A DNA stretch of 64,000 nucleotides from JAUSIF01 sp963711595 (lineage in GTDB: Bacteria > Pseudomonadota > Alphaproteobacteria > Rhizobiales > Xanthobacteraceae): contig CAVQER010000005.1 in assembly GCA_963711595.1 (NCBI GenBank), positions 558,001-622,000 of the forward strand, given 5' to 3'. The notes beneath the pieces were generated by a model. The model had not been told where the DNA came from. It saw only the letters and a program-made list of their open reading frames with translations, and did not search any database. A program made the translations under genes and the position numbers. Position 1 is the first letter of the stretch. The number at the start of each line of letters is the position of its first letter. Positions 53,257 to 63,041 of this stretch are shown one piece after another.

Positions 53257-56200
53257 TTACTCCGCCGCGACCTTCGGCACGGCGGCCGGGTCGTAGGAAA
53301 GGATCGGGGCAAGCCACTTTTCGGCTTCGGCGATCGTCCAGCCCTTGCGCTTCGCGTAATCCTCGATCTGATCGCGATCGATGCGGCCGACACCAAAATA
53401 GGCGCTGTCCGGGTGCGAGAAATAGAGACCCGACACCGCAGCACCAGGCCACATGGCGTAGCTTTCCGTCAGCTTCACGCCGATCGCGCGCTCGGCGTCG
53501 AGCAACTCGAATAATGTCGCCTTCTCCGTGTGGTCCGGTTGCGCCGGATATCCGGGCGCGGGGCGAATGCCGCGATATTTCTCTCCGATCAGTTCTTCGT
53601 TCGAGAGGTTCTCGTCAGGCGCGTACCCCCAGAATTCCCTGCGCACACGTTGATGCAGGCGCTCCGCGAAGGCTTCCGCGAGCCGGTCGGCGAGCGCCTT
53701 GAGCAGGATCGCATCGTAGTCGTTGTTCGCGCCCTTCAACGCCTCGGATTTTTCCGCCTCGCCGATGCCCGCCGTCACGACGAATGCTCCGACGTAATCG
53801 GCTACCGCGCTCTCGCCCGGCGCGACGAAATCCGAGAGCGCGAGGCACGCGCGGCCGTCGCGCTTCGGCATCTGCTGACGCAGTGAATGCAAGCTCGCGA
53901 CCACATCGCGCCGCGTCTCGTCCTTATAAAGCACGATGTCGTCGCCGACGGCATTGGCGGGGAAGAAACCGATCATGCCGCGCGCCGTCAGCCACTTCTC
54001 CGCGACGATCTTGTCGAGCATCGCCAACGCATCCTCGTGCAGCTGCCGCGCCGCCTCGCCGAACTTCCTGTCCTTCAGGATGTCGGGATAGCGGCCCTGC
54101 AGATCCCAAGTCGCGAAGAACGGCGTCCAGTCGATGAGCCGTGTGAGCTCGGAGAGATCGTACTTGTCGAACCGCTTGCTGCCGAGGAACGTGGGCCGCG
54201 GCGGCAGGTAACTCGAAAAATCCGGTTTGAAGCGGTTGGCGCGCGCCTCCCCGATCGGCAGCCGCCGCGTGTCGGTTTGCGCGCGCGCATGCGTCTCTGC
54301 GATACGGCCGTACTCGGCGCGCACCTGCGCGATCGTGCGCATCCGCACCTCCGGATTGAGCAGGCCCGATACGACGCCGACCGCGCGGCTCGCGTCGATC
54401 ACGTGCATCGCCTGACTTTTCTTGTAACGCGGCGAAATCTTCACCGCGGTATGCACCTTGCTCGTGGTGGCCCCGCCGATGAGCAGCGGCAGGTCAAACC
54501 CTTCGCGCTCCATCTCCTCCGCAACGTGGCACATCTCGTCGAGCGACGGAGTAATCAGCCCGGACAGACCGACGATATCCGCATTTTCCTGCCGCGCAGT
54601 CTCGAGAATCTTGTGCGCGGGCACCATCACGCCGAGATCGATCACTTCATAATTGTTGCACTGGAGCACAACGCCGACGATGTTCTTGCCGATATCGTGC
54701 ACGTCACCTTTCACCGTGGCGAGCACGATCTTGCCCGCGGCCTTGCCCTGCTCGAGGCCGCTCCGTCGCTTCTCCTCCTCCATGTACGGCATGAGATAGG
54801 CGACCGCCTGCTTCATCACGCGCGCCGACTTCACCACCTGCGGCAGAAACATCTTGCCGGAGCCGAACAGGTCTCCGACCACATTCATCCCGGCCATCAG
54901 TGGCCCTTCGATCACCTCAAGCGGCCGCTTCGCGGCTTGCCTCGCCTCCTCAGTGTCGGTCTCTATGAACTCGGTGATGCCGCGGACGAGAGCGTGCTCG
55001 AGCCGCTTCTGCACCGGCCACTCGCGCCAGGCGAGATCCGCCTCTTTCTTCTTCTCGCCGCCGCCTTTGTAGCGCTCGGCCAAGGCGAGCATGCGCTCGG
55101 TCGCATCTTCGCGGCGGTTGAGCACCACGTCTTCGCACGCCTCGCGCAGTTCGGCGTCGAGGTCGTCGTAGACCGGTAGCTGACCGGCATTGACGATGCC
55201 CATGTCCATGCCGGCCTTGATCGCGTGATAGAGGAAAACACAGTGCATTGCTTCACGGACGCGCTCGTTGCCGCGGAAGGAGAACGACAGGTTCGAGACA
55301 CCGCCCGACACGTGCGCGCTAGGGAGTTTTTCGCGGATTTGCCGCGCCGCCTCGATGAATGCGATGCCGTAGCCCGAGTGCTCCTCGATCCCGGTCGCTA
55401 CCGCAAAGATGTTGGGATCGAAGATGATGTCTTCCGGCGGGAAGCCGACCTCATCCACCAGAATCCGATAGGCGCGCTGCGCGATGGAAACCTTGCGCTC
55501 GAGCGTGTCGGCCTGCCCCTTCTCGTCGAACGCCATCACGACGACCGCGGCGCCATACCGGCGCACGAGACGCGCGTGCGCTCGAAACGCGTCCTCACCT
55601 TCCTTCATGGAAATCGAGTTGACGATTCCCTTGCCCTGCACGCACTTGAGCCCCGCCTCGATCACCGTCCACTTCGAGGAGTCGACCATGATCGGCACGC
55701 GCGCGATGTCGGGCTCGGCGGCAATCAGATTCAGGAAGGTGACCATCGCATGCTCGGAGTTGAGCAGGCCCTCATCCATATTCACGTCGATCACCTGCGC
55801 GCCGTTCTCGACCTGGTCGCGGGCGATGCTCAGTCCCGCGCCGTAATCGCCGCCCGTGATCAGTTTGCGAAATTTTGCTGAACCCGTGACGTTGGTCCGC
55901 TCGCCGACGTTGACGAAGGGGATAGCCTCGGTGAGTTCGAACGGCTCGAGGCCGGCGAGACGTAAACGGGGCGGCAGCTTCGGAACTTGGCGCGGTCTCT
56001 TGCCGGCTACGATCGCTGCGATTGCACGAATGTGCTCCGGTGTCGTGCCGCAGCATCCGCCGATGACGTTCACAAGTCCGGCCTCGGCAAACTCGCCGAG
56101 CATGTTCGCCATGAATTCGGGGCTTTCGTCGTAACCGCCGAACTCATTCGGCAGCCCGGCGTTCGGGTAGGCGCAAATCAGCGTATCCGCCACACGCCCG

Positions 56201-57015
56201 ATCGCATCGATGTGCGCGCGCATCTCGCGCGCGCCGAGCGCGCAGTTGAGACCGACGGAGAACGGCCGCGCGTGCGCAATCGAAATCCAGAATGCCTCCG
56301 GCGTCTGGCCGGAAAGCAGCCGTCCGGCCCGGTCGGTGATGGTGCCGGAGATCATGATCGGCAGCCGGACACCGAGCTCCTCGAACAGGCTTTCGATCGC
56401 GAAAATCGCCGCCTTGGCGTTGAGCGTATCGAATACGGTTTCGATCAGCAGGATTTCCGCGCCGCCGTCGATCAATCCACGCGCCTGCTCGCCATATGCC
56501 CCGGCCAGCTCGTCGAACGTCGTGGCGCGGAAGCCCGGATTTGAAACGTCGGGCGAGATCGACGCTGTCCGGTTCGTCGGTCCGATTGCACCGGCGACGA
56601 ACCGCCTGCGCCCGTCTTCCTTTTCGGCTATCACAGCCGCTTCGCGGGCGATCAATGCGCCGGCCACGTTCAATTCGTACGCGACCTTCTCCATGCCATA
56701 GTCGGCCTGGGCGATCCGTGTGGAAGAAAAAGTGTTGGTTGCGACGATGTCCGCGCCGGAACGGAAGTATGCAAGGTGAATGTCGCGAATTGCATCGGGC
56801 CGGCTGAGATTGAGGAGATCATTGTTTCCCCTCACTTCCCGGTTCCAGGCATCGAAGCGCGCGCCGCGATAACCGGCTTCGTCCAGCTTGAACGACTGGA
56901 TCATCGTACCCATCGCGCCGTCGAGCACGAGGATTCGTTCCGCCGCGATCGCTCGCAGCGCTTGCTCGACTTCGACGCCGTCCACTTTCTTCGGTTGAGG
57001 GGGCACTGCGGTCAC
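53257..57015 (-). CDS. metH: Cobalamin-dependent methionine synthase
   Basis: MetH transfers a methyl group from methyltetrahydrofolate to homocysteine through cobalamin. I choose a GTG start at 57013-57015, two bases after the metF stop, giving 1252 residues. Homocysteine domain: ILVLDGAMGTMIQSFKLDEA, and the zinc site with VGLNCALGA and VIGGCCGTTPEH. Pterin domain: FVNVGERTNVTGSAKF. B12 domain: GDVHDIGKNIVGVVLQ, whose His is the cobalt ligand. Activation domain: RGIRPAPGYPAQPDHTEKAT. All four domains are intact. Coupled to metF. Confidence 0.96.
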   Translation of the reverse strand: MTAVPPQPKKVDGVEVEQALRAIAAERILVLDGAMGTMIQSFKLDEAGYRGARFDAWNREVRGNNDLLNLSRPDAIRDIHLAYFRSGADIVATNTFSSTRIAQADYGMEKVAYELNVAGALIAREAAVIAEKEDGRRRFVAGAIGPTNRTASISPDVSNPGFRATTFDELAGAYGEQARGLIDGGAEILLIETVFDTLNAKAAIFAIESLFEELGVRLPIMISGTITDRAGRLLSGQTPEAFWISIAHARPFSVGLNCALGAREMRAHIDAIGRVADTLICAYPNAGLPNEFGGYDESPEFMANMLGEFAEAGLVNVIGGCCGTTPEHIRAIAAIVAGKRPRQVPKLPPRLRLAGLEPFELTEAIPFVNVGERTNVTGSAKFRKLITGGDYGAGLSIARDQVENGAQVIDVNMDEGLLNSEHAMVTFLNLIAAEPDIARVPIMVDSSKWTVIEAGLKCVQGKGIVNSISMKEGEDAFRAHARLVRRYGAAVVVMAFDEKGQADTLERKVSIAQRAYRILVDEVGFPPEDIIFDPNIFAVATGIEEHSGYGIAFIEAARQIREKLPSAHVSGGVSNLSFSFRGNERVREAMHCVFLYHAIKAGMDMGIVNAGQLPVYDDLDAELREACEDVVLNRREDATERMLALAERYKGGGEKKKEADLAWREWPVQKRLEHALVRGITEFIETDTEEARQAAKRPLEVIEGPLMAGMNVVGDLFGSGKMFLPQVVKSARVMKQAVAYLMPYMEEEKRRSGLEQGKAAGKIVLATVKGDVHDIGKNIVGVVLQCNNYEVIDLGVMVPAHKILETARQENADIVGLSGLITPSLDEMCHVAEEMEREGFDLPLLIGGATTSKVHTAVKISPRYKKSQAMHVIDASRAVGVVSGLLNPEVRMRTIAQVRAEYGRIAETHARAQTDTRRLPIGEARANRFKPDFSSYLPPRPTFLGSKRFDKYDLSELTRLIDWTPFFATWDLQGRYPDILKDRKFGEAARQLHEDALAMLDKIVAEKWLTARGMIGFFPANAVGDDIVLYKDETRRDVVASLHSLRQQMPKRDGRACLALSDFVAPGESAVADYVGAFVVTAGIGEAEKSEALKGANNDYDAILLKALADRLAEAFAERLHQRVRREFWGYAPDENLSNEELIGEKYRGIRPAPGYPAQPDHTEKATLFELLDAERAIGVKLTESYAMWPGAAVSGLYFSHPDSAYFGVGRIDRDQIEDYAKRKGWTIAEAEKWLAPILSYDPAAVPKVAAE

Positions 57016-57017
57016 TT

Positions 57018-57926
57018 TCAGGCCGCTGCCTGCGCTGCGGCGGGCCGCAAGCCGAGCTGATGACAGATCGCAAACACGAGTTCTGCGCGGTTCATCGTGT
57101 AGAAGTGAAAATCCTTGACCCCCTGGGCGGCGAGACCGAGCACCTGCTCGCTTGCCACCGCCGCCGCAACGAGCTTTCGGGTCGCTACGTCTTCGTCGAG
57201 CCCTTCGAAGCGATCCGCGAGCCAGCGCGGAACCGAAGCGCCAGCGCGCTCGGCAAAATTTTTCGCCTGCTTGAAGTTCTGCACCGGGAGGACTCCCGGA
57301 ACGATCGGGATGTTGATTCCGCTTGCTCGCACGCGGTCGACGAAGCGGTGATAGAGATCGTTGTCGAAGAAGAACTGCGTGATTGCCCGGCTCGCTCCGG
57401 CATCGATCTTGCGCTTCAGCGCGTCGAGATCCTCTTCGATTGAACGGCTTTCCGGATGCTTCTCCGGAAACGCTGCGACGGAAATCTCGAAATCGCCGGC
57501 ACGGCGGATTCCGGCGACGAGGTCGCACGCGTAAGCGTAACCGCCAGGGTGCGGCTCATATTTCGCACCGATCCCTTCCGGCGGATCGCCCCGCAAGGCC
57601 ACGATATGGCGGAGGCCCGCTGCGCGGTACGCGCGCACAACTTCGTCGACCTCGCCGCGCGTCGCCGCAACGCAAGTAAGGTGCGCGGCCGGCACGAGCG
57701 CCGTTTCCGCGAGAATGCGCTTCACGGTCGCGTGCGTCCGCTCGCGGGTGGATCCTCCCGCGCCATAGGTGACGGAAACAAAGCTTGGATCGACCGGCGC
57801 GAGACGCGCGATCGATTCCCAGAGCGTGCGCTCCATCTCCTCGGTCTTCGGTGGAAAAAACTCGAACGAGACGCGCAGCCGTTTCGGCGAGCCGCTACGG
57901 GACTCTTCGAGTTTCAACTGCGCCAT
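57018..57926 (-). CDS. metF: 5,10-methylenetetrahydrofolate reductase
   Basis: MetF makes 5-methyltetrahydrofolate, the methyl donor used by MetH. The likely start is the ATG at 57924-57926 (MAQLKLEESRSGSPKRLRVS), giving 302 residues; another ATG 15 codons upstream is in frame. Hallmarks are VSFEFFPPKTEEMERTLW and GAGGSTRERTHATV at the N-terminus, and FFFDNDLYHRFVDRVRASGI. It is first of the metF-metH pair. Confidence 0.95.
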   Translation of the reverse strand: MAQLKLEESRSGSPKRLRVSFEFFPPKTEEMERTLWESIARLAPVDPSFVSVTYGAGGSTRERTHATVKRILAETALVPAAHLTCVAATRGEVDEVVRAYRAAGLRHIVALRGDPPEGIGAKYEPHPGGYAYACDLVAGIRRAGDFEISVAAFPEKHPESRSIEEDLDALKRKIDAGASRAITQFFFDNDLYHRFVDRVRASGINIPIVPGVLPVQNFKQAKNFAERAGASVPRWLADRFEGLDEDVATRKLVAAAVASEQVLGLAAQGVKDFHFYTMNRAELVFAICHQLGLRPAAAQAAA

Positions 57927-58162
57927 GGCGGCAACTCCAAACCGTGCCGCGTGCAACGCGGGGTGGGCCAATAGAGTTTCGAGGATCAGGACTCTTGAAC
58001 CAATGAATTTAGTTGTGCCACAGATTTATTTAAGTACCTGTTATGACTATATTTTAGCTGTGGGACCGATGATTGGGATGGAAGTTGGGATCAACCCTGC
58101 TTGGGATATGGCCCAACAGCCGTTGAATTTGCTCTGAAATTTTCTCGGCGGCAGTCCGCGGC

Positions 58163-58191
58163 TTGACCGACTCCTCGCGCACAGATTTGAT
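58163..58191 (+). promoter_or_regulatory. Candidate promoter of the riboswitch-receptor transcript
   Basis: TTGACC (58163-58168), a 17-base spacer and TTTGAT (58186-58191) lie seven bases before the riboswitch P1 stem. Confidence 0.5.
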
Positions 58192-58197
58192 TGACGT

Positions 58198-58379
58198 CGA
58201 TGCAGGTGGTCCGACCGCAAGGCCGGACCATGGGAACGCGGTGACGCCCTCTTGGGCCATTCCGCGGCTGCCCCCGCAACTGTAAGCGGCGAGCCTCTTC
58301 CGAAAAGCCACTGGGCGCGAAGCGTCCGGGAAGGTGGAAGCAGGTGATGACCCGCGAGCCAGGAGACCGACTTGCATCG
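58198..58379 (+). promoter_or_regulatory. Cobalamin riboswitch
   Basis: It has the hallmarks of the B12 riboswitch: a closing stem CGATGCAGGT (58198) with ACTTGCATCG (58370), a GGAACGCGGTG segment and CCCCCGCAACTGTAAGCGG. The conserved B12-box region follows, with GCCACTGGG and CCGGGAAGG, and GCGAGCCAGGAGACCG near the end. The receptor gene starts 190 bases downstream. The expected action is reduced receptor expression when cobalamin is plentiful. Confidence 0.93.
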
Positions 58380-58570
58380 GTCACCCTTCCGGCGTGCGGG
58401 GAGCGCGCACGGGGCGGTCGTTCCGCAGCGGTGACGTTCGAGTCAACCGTTGCGGAGTGCCACGTGGGGCGGCTTCCGAAATCCGAGTACGACAGCGCGC
58501 GGACCAGAGGTCCGTTCCGCGATCGTGTCTCCGCGACTTGTCATCAATCGACAACGAATGGGGGCGCGCC

Positions 58571-60505
58571 ATGGCGCGATCGAAGTCTCTTGCCTGCTTG
58601 TTTCTTCTAACGACCTCTCCGCTTCCGGCTTTCGCGCAGCTGCGCGACTTGCCCGAGGTCGTCATCTACGCAAACCAGGCGCCCACCGAACTCAGCAAGG
58701 TCGGCGCGGCGGTCACCGTACTGCGCGGCAGTGAGCTGCTCGCACGCGGGATCGACACGGTCGCCGCCGCGTTGAGCACCGCGCCTGGCGTCGCCGTGAA
58801 TCCCCTCGCCGGCCGTGGAAGCTTCACACAAGTCCGCGTCCGCGGATCCGAGGCAAACCACGTGCTCGTGTTGATCGACGGAATACCGGTCAACGACATC
58901 ACGGACGGCGACTTCAACTTCGCTGATTTTCCACTCGAGGCCGTGGATCGCATCGAGGTGATCCGCGGACCACAAGCGGGCCTGTACGGTGCGAACGCCC
59001 ATGCGGGCGTTATTTCGATCGTGACGCACAGCGGGCGCGGCCTCACGAAGCCGCGCGCAGAAGTTCGCGCTGAAGGCGGCTCCCGACGTTCGGGCGTCGT
59101 CGCCGCAAATGCCCGCGGCGCGAGCGGCCCGTTCTATGGCTCGGCGACCGTTAGCTACAATCAGACGGACGGCTACAACCAGGCACTGAACGGTTCAGAA
59201 AAGGATGGAAGCCGCGGCCTCGTCGCAACGCTGAAAGGCGGCGCGGATTTGTCGCCCTTCTTCAATGTCGAGGGCATGCTTCGCTACGTGAATCGGCACA
59301 CCGAGTTCGACGCGCAGCCCTTCGCCGGTCCGTTCGAGGGCCTTGCCTTCAACTCGCCCTTCGACTTCAACAACTTCTCGAGCCTGGCTGGACGCGTCGC
59401 CGCGACCCTCACGTTGTTCGAAGGTGCGTTCGTGCAGCGCTTCAGCGCAAGCCGCTACGAGCAGAATCGAAACGATGACGATGCCGTCTTCGGATTCTTT
59501 CGCTCGCAGGGCAAGCGAGACAACCTCGAATACAAGGCCACCCTCACCGGCAACACGAACGCGATCGGCGGAGAGCGGCACACACTGACCTTTGCCGCCG
59601 ATCGTCAGTTTGAGTTTCTGACAATCAACTCCGCCTCCTTCATGTTCGACCCGGGGGCCGCACTATTTTGGGCAAACGGCGCAGAGCGCGCCCGCACGGG
59701 CCTTGCAGGCGAATACGGCCTCGACCTGCCGACCGGCACGACGCTCACCGCTGCGGTCCGCCACGACTGGAACACCGGCTTTGTCGACGTGACGACCTGG
59801 CGCGGGACCGCCTCGCAGCGACTTCCCGCCGGCGTCCGTCTGCATGGCAGCGCGGGGACCGGCGTCACCAACCCGACGTTCATCGAACAGTTCGGCTTCT
59901 TCACGGGCACTTTCATCGGCAACCCTGCGCTCAAACCCGAGCATTCCTTCGGCTGGGAAATCGGTATCGAACACACCTTGTTCGGCGGCCGACTGGTGAC
60001 CGACGTCACTTATTTTGCGTCAAACTTCGAGGACAAGATCGTGCTGGTCGGATTTCCGTCGACGCCCCAGAACGTCCCGGGCATCAGCCCGCGCCGGGGC
60101 GTCGAGATTTCCGCCAAGATCATACCGGTCGACTGGCTGTCGTTTGCGGCCAGCTATACCTACACAGACTCGCGTCTTGCCGATGGGACTCCGGAAGTCC
60201 GGCGACCGCGGCATTCTGGGTCGGCATCGGCGACTGCAATGTTCGCCGGCGGTCGCGGACGCGCGACTGTCAACGTCGTGTACAACGGTTCGATGCCCGA
60301 CACCTGGTTCAAGTTTCCGGTCGTCCCGGTCACGCTCGCGTCGTACACCTTGGTCGGCGGCATCATCTCGTATGACCTGACACCCACGACGACCGCCTAC
60401 GTTCGCGCGGAGAATATTTTCGACGCAGACTTCGAAAACGTCTTCTCCTATCGGGGGCCCGGGTTTGCGGCGTTCGCGGGGCTGACGATGCGGCTCGCGA
60501 ACTGA
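58571..60505 (+). CDS. btuB: TonB-dependent vitamin B12 receptor (BtuB-like)
   Basis: An outer-membrane receptor of 644 residues, starting at the ATG at 58571 (MARSKSLACLFLLTTSPLPA, a signal peptide cleaved near AFAQ). The plug domain begins LPEVVIYANQAPTELSKVGA and holds VRVRGSEANHVLVLIDGIPV; the beta-barrel follows and ends with an aromatic-poor GLTMRLAN. The cobalamin riboswitch directly upstream makes a corrinoid the probable ligand. Adjacent metF-metH supplies the demand for B12. Confidence 0.92.
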   Translation: MARSKSLACLFLLTTSPLPAFAQLRDLPEVVIYANQAPTELSKVGAAVTVLRGSELLARGIDTVAAALSTAPGVAVNPLAGRGSFTQVRVRGSEANHVLVLIDGIPVNDITDGDFNFADFPLEAVDRIEVIRGPQAGLYGANAHAGVISIVTHSGRGLTKPRAEVRAEGGSRRSGVVAANARGASGPFYGSATVSYNQTDGYNQALNGSEKDGSRGLVATLKGGADLSPFFNVEGMLRYVNRHTEFDAQPFAGPFEGLAFNSPFDFNNFSSLAGRVAATLTLFEGAFVQRFSASRYEQNRNDDDAVFGFFRSQGKRDNLEYKATLTGNTNAIGGERHTLTFAADRQFEFLTINSASFMFDPGAALFWANGAERARTGLAGEYGLDLPTGTTLTAAVRHDWNTGFVDVTTWRGTASQRLPAGVRLHGSAGTGVTNPTFIEQFGFFTGTFIGNPALKPEHSFGWEIGIEHTLFGGRLVTDVTYFASNFEDKIVLVGFPSTPQNVPGISPRRGVEISAKIIPVDWLSFAASYTYTDSRLADGTPEVRRPRHSGSASATAMFAGGRGRATVNVVYNGSMPDTWFKFPVVPVTLASYTLVGGIISYDLTPTTTAYVRAENIFDADFENVFSYRGPGFAAFAGLTMRLAN

Positions 60506-60633
60506 GCGGGAATACCGCTTTGGAGCCGGTGTTACCGGTGAGTGACCCGATCACAAATGCGGGTTCGGCGACTCACGGATAGCCGCCGCACCCATGACAC
60601 CGCTATCATGCGCGCGAACGAACGAGGCCTCAC

Positions 60634-61158
60634 ATGAACCGCCATCTTGCAGCAGCCGCTCTGTGCATCTTCGTCGTTGCGAGCACGCCGGCTTTCGCCG
60701 TCCCCGCCGACAACCCCCCAGCCCCACCGCCAAGCGAAGACAAGGGAAAGCAGAAGGGGAGCAAGGCCACAAACCAAAAGCAGAAAAGCTCCGAGCAAGA
60801 ATTTCGCGACGGTTATCGTCGCGCCCACGAACTGATCATGAAGGGTGATTACGTGGCCGGAATTCCCGCGCTGCACGCGCTCGGATACGACGACCATCCG
60901 GACGTCGCCAACTATCTGGGTTACGCCCACCGCAAGATCGGCAGCTACGCGGACGCAAAATATTGGTACGAGCGCGCGCTTGCCGCCGATCCGCAGCACG
61001 TGCGCACCTGGTCGTACTACGGCATGTGGCACGCCGAGCAGGGCAATATCGGCCTCGCCGAAGATTACCTCGCCAAGGTCCGCCTAATTTGCGGGAACGA
61101 GAACTGCAGGGAGTTCAAGGACCTCAAGCGCTCGATCGCGGGCGAGATTACGTACTAG
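60634..61158 (+). CDS. Secreted TPR-repeat protein
   Basis: 174 residues with a signal peptide (MNRHLAAAALCIFVVASTPA). A charged Lys/Gln linker follows, then about two tetratricopeptide repeats: DVANYLGYAHRKIGSYADAK and TWSYYGMWHAEQGNIGLAED. It probably serves as a protein-binding scaffold in the periplasm. The two cysteines near the end (ICGNENC) might form a disulfide. It follows the receptor gene by 128 bases. Confidence 0.82.
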   Translation: MNRHLAAAALCIFVVASTPAFAVPADNPPAPPPSEDKGKQKGSKATNQKQKSSEQEFRDGYRRAHELIMKGDYVAGIPALHALGYDDHPDVANYLGYAHRKIGSYADAKYWYERALAADPQHVRTWSYYGMWHAEQGNIGLAEDYLAKVRLICGNENCREFKDLKRSIAGEITY

Positions 61159-61167
61159 GCAGGCGGA

Positions 61168-61494
61168 TCACTTCGCGCCGGCCGTCTCTTCCAGAATCCA
61201 GCCGACATAGTCCTTGTCCCCGCCCGCGGTGGGCAGGAACACGATCGCCGGCGTCGCGAATGGATGCGTCTCGCGCACCGTGCTTGCAACGCGGTTTTGC
61301 AATGACTCGCGGGTCTTGATGATCATCACGACCTCGCCCCCGCGCTCAATCAGGCCCTTCCACCGGAATATCGAGACCATTTCCGGCAGAATATTAACGC
61401 AAGCGGCGAGTCCGGCCTCGACCAGCGATTGCCCCGCCTTCTCCGCCTCGACAAGCGAAGGATAGGTCGTATAGACGAAGGCCGGCGCGTCCAT
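61168..61494 (-). CDS. cutA: Divalent-cation tolerance protein CutA
   Basis: 108 residues from the ATG at 61492-61494 (MDAPAFVYTTYPSLVEAEKA). It is a CutA1-type small trimeric protein, with LAACVNILPEMVSIFRWKGL and the C-terminal VGWILEETAGAK. The frame runs 18 codons further without similarity. The role in copper tolerance is traditional but uncertain. It is divergent from nadK with only 37 bases between starts. Confidence 0.92.
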   Translation of the reverse strand: MDAPAFVYTTYPSLVEAEKAGQSLVEAGLAACVNILPEMVSIFRWKGLIERGGEVVMIIKTRESLQNRVASTVRETHPFATPAIVFLPTAGGDKDYVGWILEETAGAK

Positions 61495-61531
61495 TGCATT
61501 TCTCCTCTTGGCCCGGCGTTGCCGGATTCCG

Positions 61532-62314
61532 ATGAACAAGACCGTCACACGCTACGACAAGATCGCGTTCGTCGCGAGCGCGCATGACGAGGCGGAAGCC
61601 GCGCGCGGCGAGCTTGCCGCGCGCTACCGCGGCGTCGAGGTCGAGAACGCGCAGGTGGTGGTCGCTCTCGGCGGCGACGGCTTCATGCTGCAGACGCTGC
61701 ATGGACTGAAAAACGCGAACACGCCGATTTACGGAATGAACCGCGGTTCGGTCGGCTTCCTGATGAACGAGTACGGGGTCGACAAGTTGAGCGAACGCAT
61801 CGCTTCGGCCGAGCGCGTCGTAATTCATCCGTTGGTGATGGAGGCGATCGACACCGCCGGCAAGACGCACCGTGCGCCTGCCTTCAACGAGGTGTCGCTG
61901 TTGCGCCAGTCCTACCAGGCAGCGAAGCTGAAGATCACGATCGACGGGAAGGTACGGCTCGCTGAGTTGATTAGCGACGGTGTGCTCGTCGCGACACCGG
62001 CGGGGTCCACCGCGTACAATCTCTCCGCGCACGGGCCGATCCTGCCCCTCACAGCTCCGCTCTTGGCGCTAACCCCACTCAGCGCATTTCGCCCGCGGCG
62101 TTGGCGCGGGGCTCTCCTCCCCGATCGCGCCCGGATCGAGCTTTCGGTCTTGGAGGCGGACAAACGCCCGGTGAGCGCGGTTGCCGACCATTTCGAGGTG
62201 CGCTCGGTGATGCGGGTTTCGGTCCACATGGACACCACCACTTCGCGGGTCATGCTGTTCGACCCGGGCCACAGTCTCGACGAGCGCATCCTCGCCGAAC
62301 AGTTCGGATACTGA
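61532..62314 (+). CDS. nadK: NAD kinase
   Basis: It phosphorylates NAD to NADP. The ATG at 61532 (MNKTVTRYDKIAFVASAHDE) gives 260 residues; eight further codons upstream begin with TTG. The catalytic VVALGGDGFMLQTLHGLK has GGDG at residues 47-50, followed by YGMNRGSVGFLMNEYG and VATPAGSTAYNLSAHGPILP. The C-terminus, DERILAEQFGY, is typical of rhizobial homologues. Confidence 0.94.
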   Translation: MNKTVTRYDKIAFVASAHDEAEAARGELAARYRGVEVENAQVVVALGGDGFMLQTLHGLKNANTPIYGMNRGSVGFLMNEYGVDKLSERIASAERVVIHPLVMEAIDTAGKTHRAPAFNEVSLLRQSYQAAKLKITIDGKVRLAELISDGVLVATPAGSTAYNLSAHGPILPLTAPLLALTPLSAFRPRRWRGALLPDRARIELSVLEADKRPVSAVADHFEVRSVMRVSVHMDTTTSRVMLFDPGHSLDERILAEQFGY

Positions 62315-62405
62315 GCCGAAACCGGCACGCAACGGATTTTTAAGGCTAACCGTTGCTAATAGGGTGCCCAGTTCCGGGTACCGCTTTGTTGCGTGCGCGG
62401 GCGCC

Positions 62406-63026
62406 ATGATCCGTATTGATTTTCACCGTTTGCGTTTTCTGATCGTGGACGACAACGCGCATATGCGGCGTATCGTGCGCCAATTGCTGCACGGCTTTGG
62501 CTCGCGCGAGATCTACGAAGCCGAGGACGGTGCTTCCGGCCTCGAAGGCTTTACCGGACACAACCCGGACATCGTGATCACCGACTGGGCGATGCCAATC
62601 TTCGACGGCATCGAGCTGACGAAGACAATCCGTCAACCTGGCAGCAATGCCAACCCGTTCGTGCCAATCATCATGCTGAGCGGCCACTCCGAGAAGCGCC
62701 GCGTGATGGAAGCGCGTGACGCGGGCGTCACCGAATTTCTCGCCAAGCCGATCGCAGCGAAGGCGCTCTACGAGCGCGTCCTCAGCGTCGTCCTCAACCC
62801 GCGCCCGTTCCTCCAGACAAAAGGCTATTTCGGCCCCGACCGGCGCCGCAACGTAATGTCCAACTATGCCGGCCCCGAGCGCCGAAAGGGCGCGGACGGC
62901 GGCACGGTCATTCCCGTCACCGCACTCGATGCCCGCCTGAAGCCGCGTCCCGACGGAACTGGGGGCGCTACCGCGCAACCCGCACCAGCGCCCGAACAGG
63001 TCGCTGCCGGCGCGTCGTCAAGCTGA
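62406..63026 (+). CDS. CheY-like response regulator with C-terminal extension
   Basis: 206 residues from the ATG at 62406 (MIRIDFHRLRFLIVDDNAHM). The receiver domain has the acidic pair D15-D16, phosphoacceptor D60 (VITDWAMP), S92 and K114 (EFLAKPI). After residue 125 comes a short tail without known output domain, with FGPDRRRNVMSNYAGPERRK. It is likely a single-domain regulator acting by protein contact. It lies 15 bases before an HPt-like gene, a probable partner. Confidence 0.88.
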   Translation: MIRIDFHRLRFLIVDDNAHMRRIVRQLLHGFGSREIYEAEDGASGLEGFTGHNPDIVITDWAMPIFDGIELTKTIRQPGSNANPFVPIIMLSGHSEKRRVMEARDAGVTEFLAKPIAAKALYERVLSVVLNPRPFLQTKGYFGPDRRRNVMSNYAGPERRKGADGGTVIPVTALDARLKPRPDGTGGATAQPAPAPEQVAAGASSS

Positions 63027-63041
63027 GAAACGGGTCACGCA

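Noticed and set aside
53887..55179. 430-codon plus frame opposite metH
   Set aside because: Antisense to a complete MetH; no start signal and no similarity.
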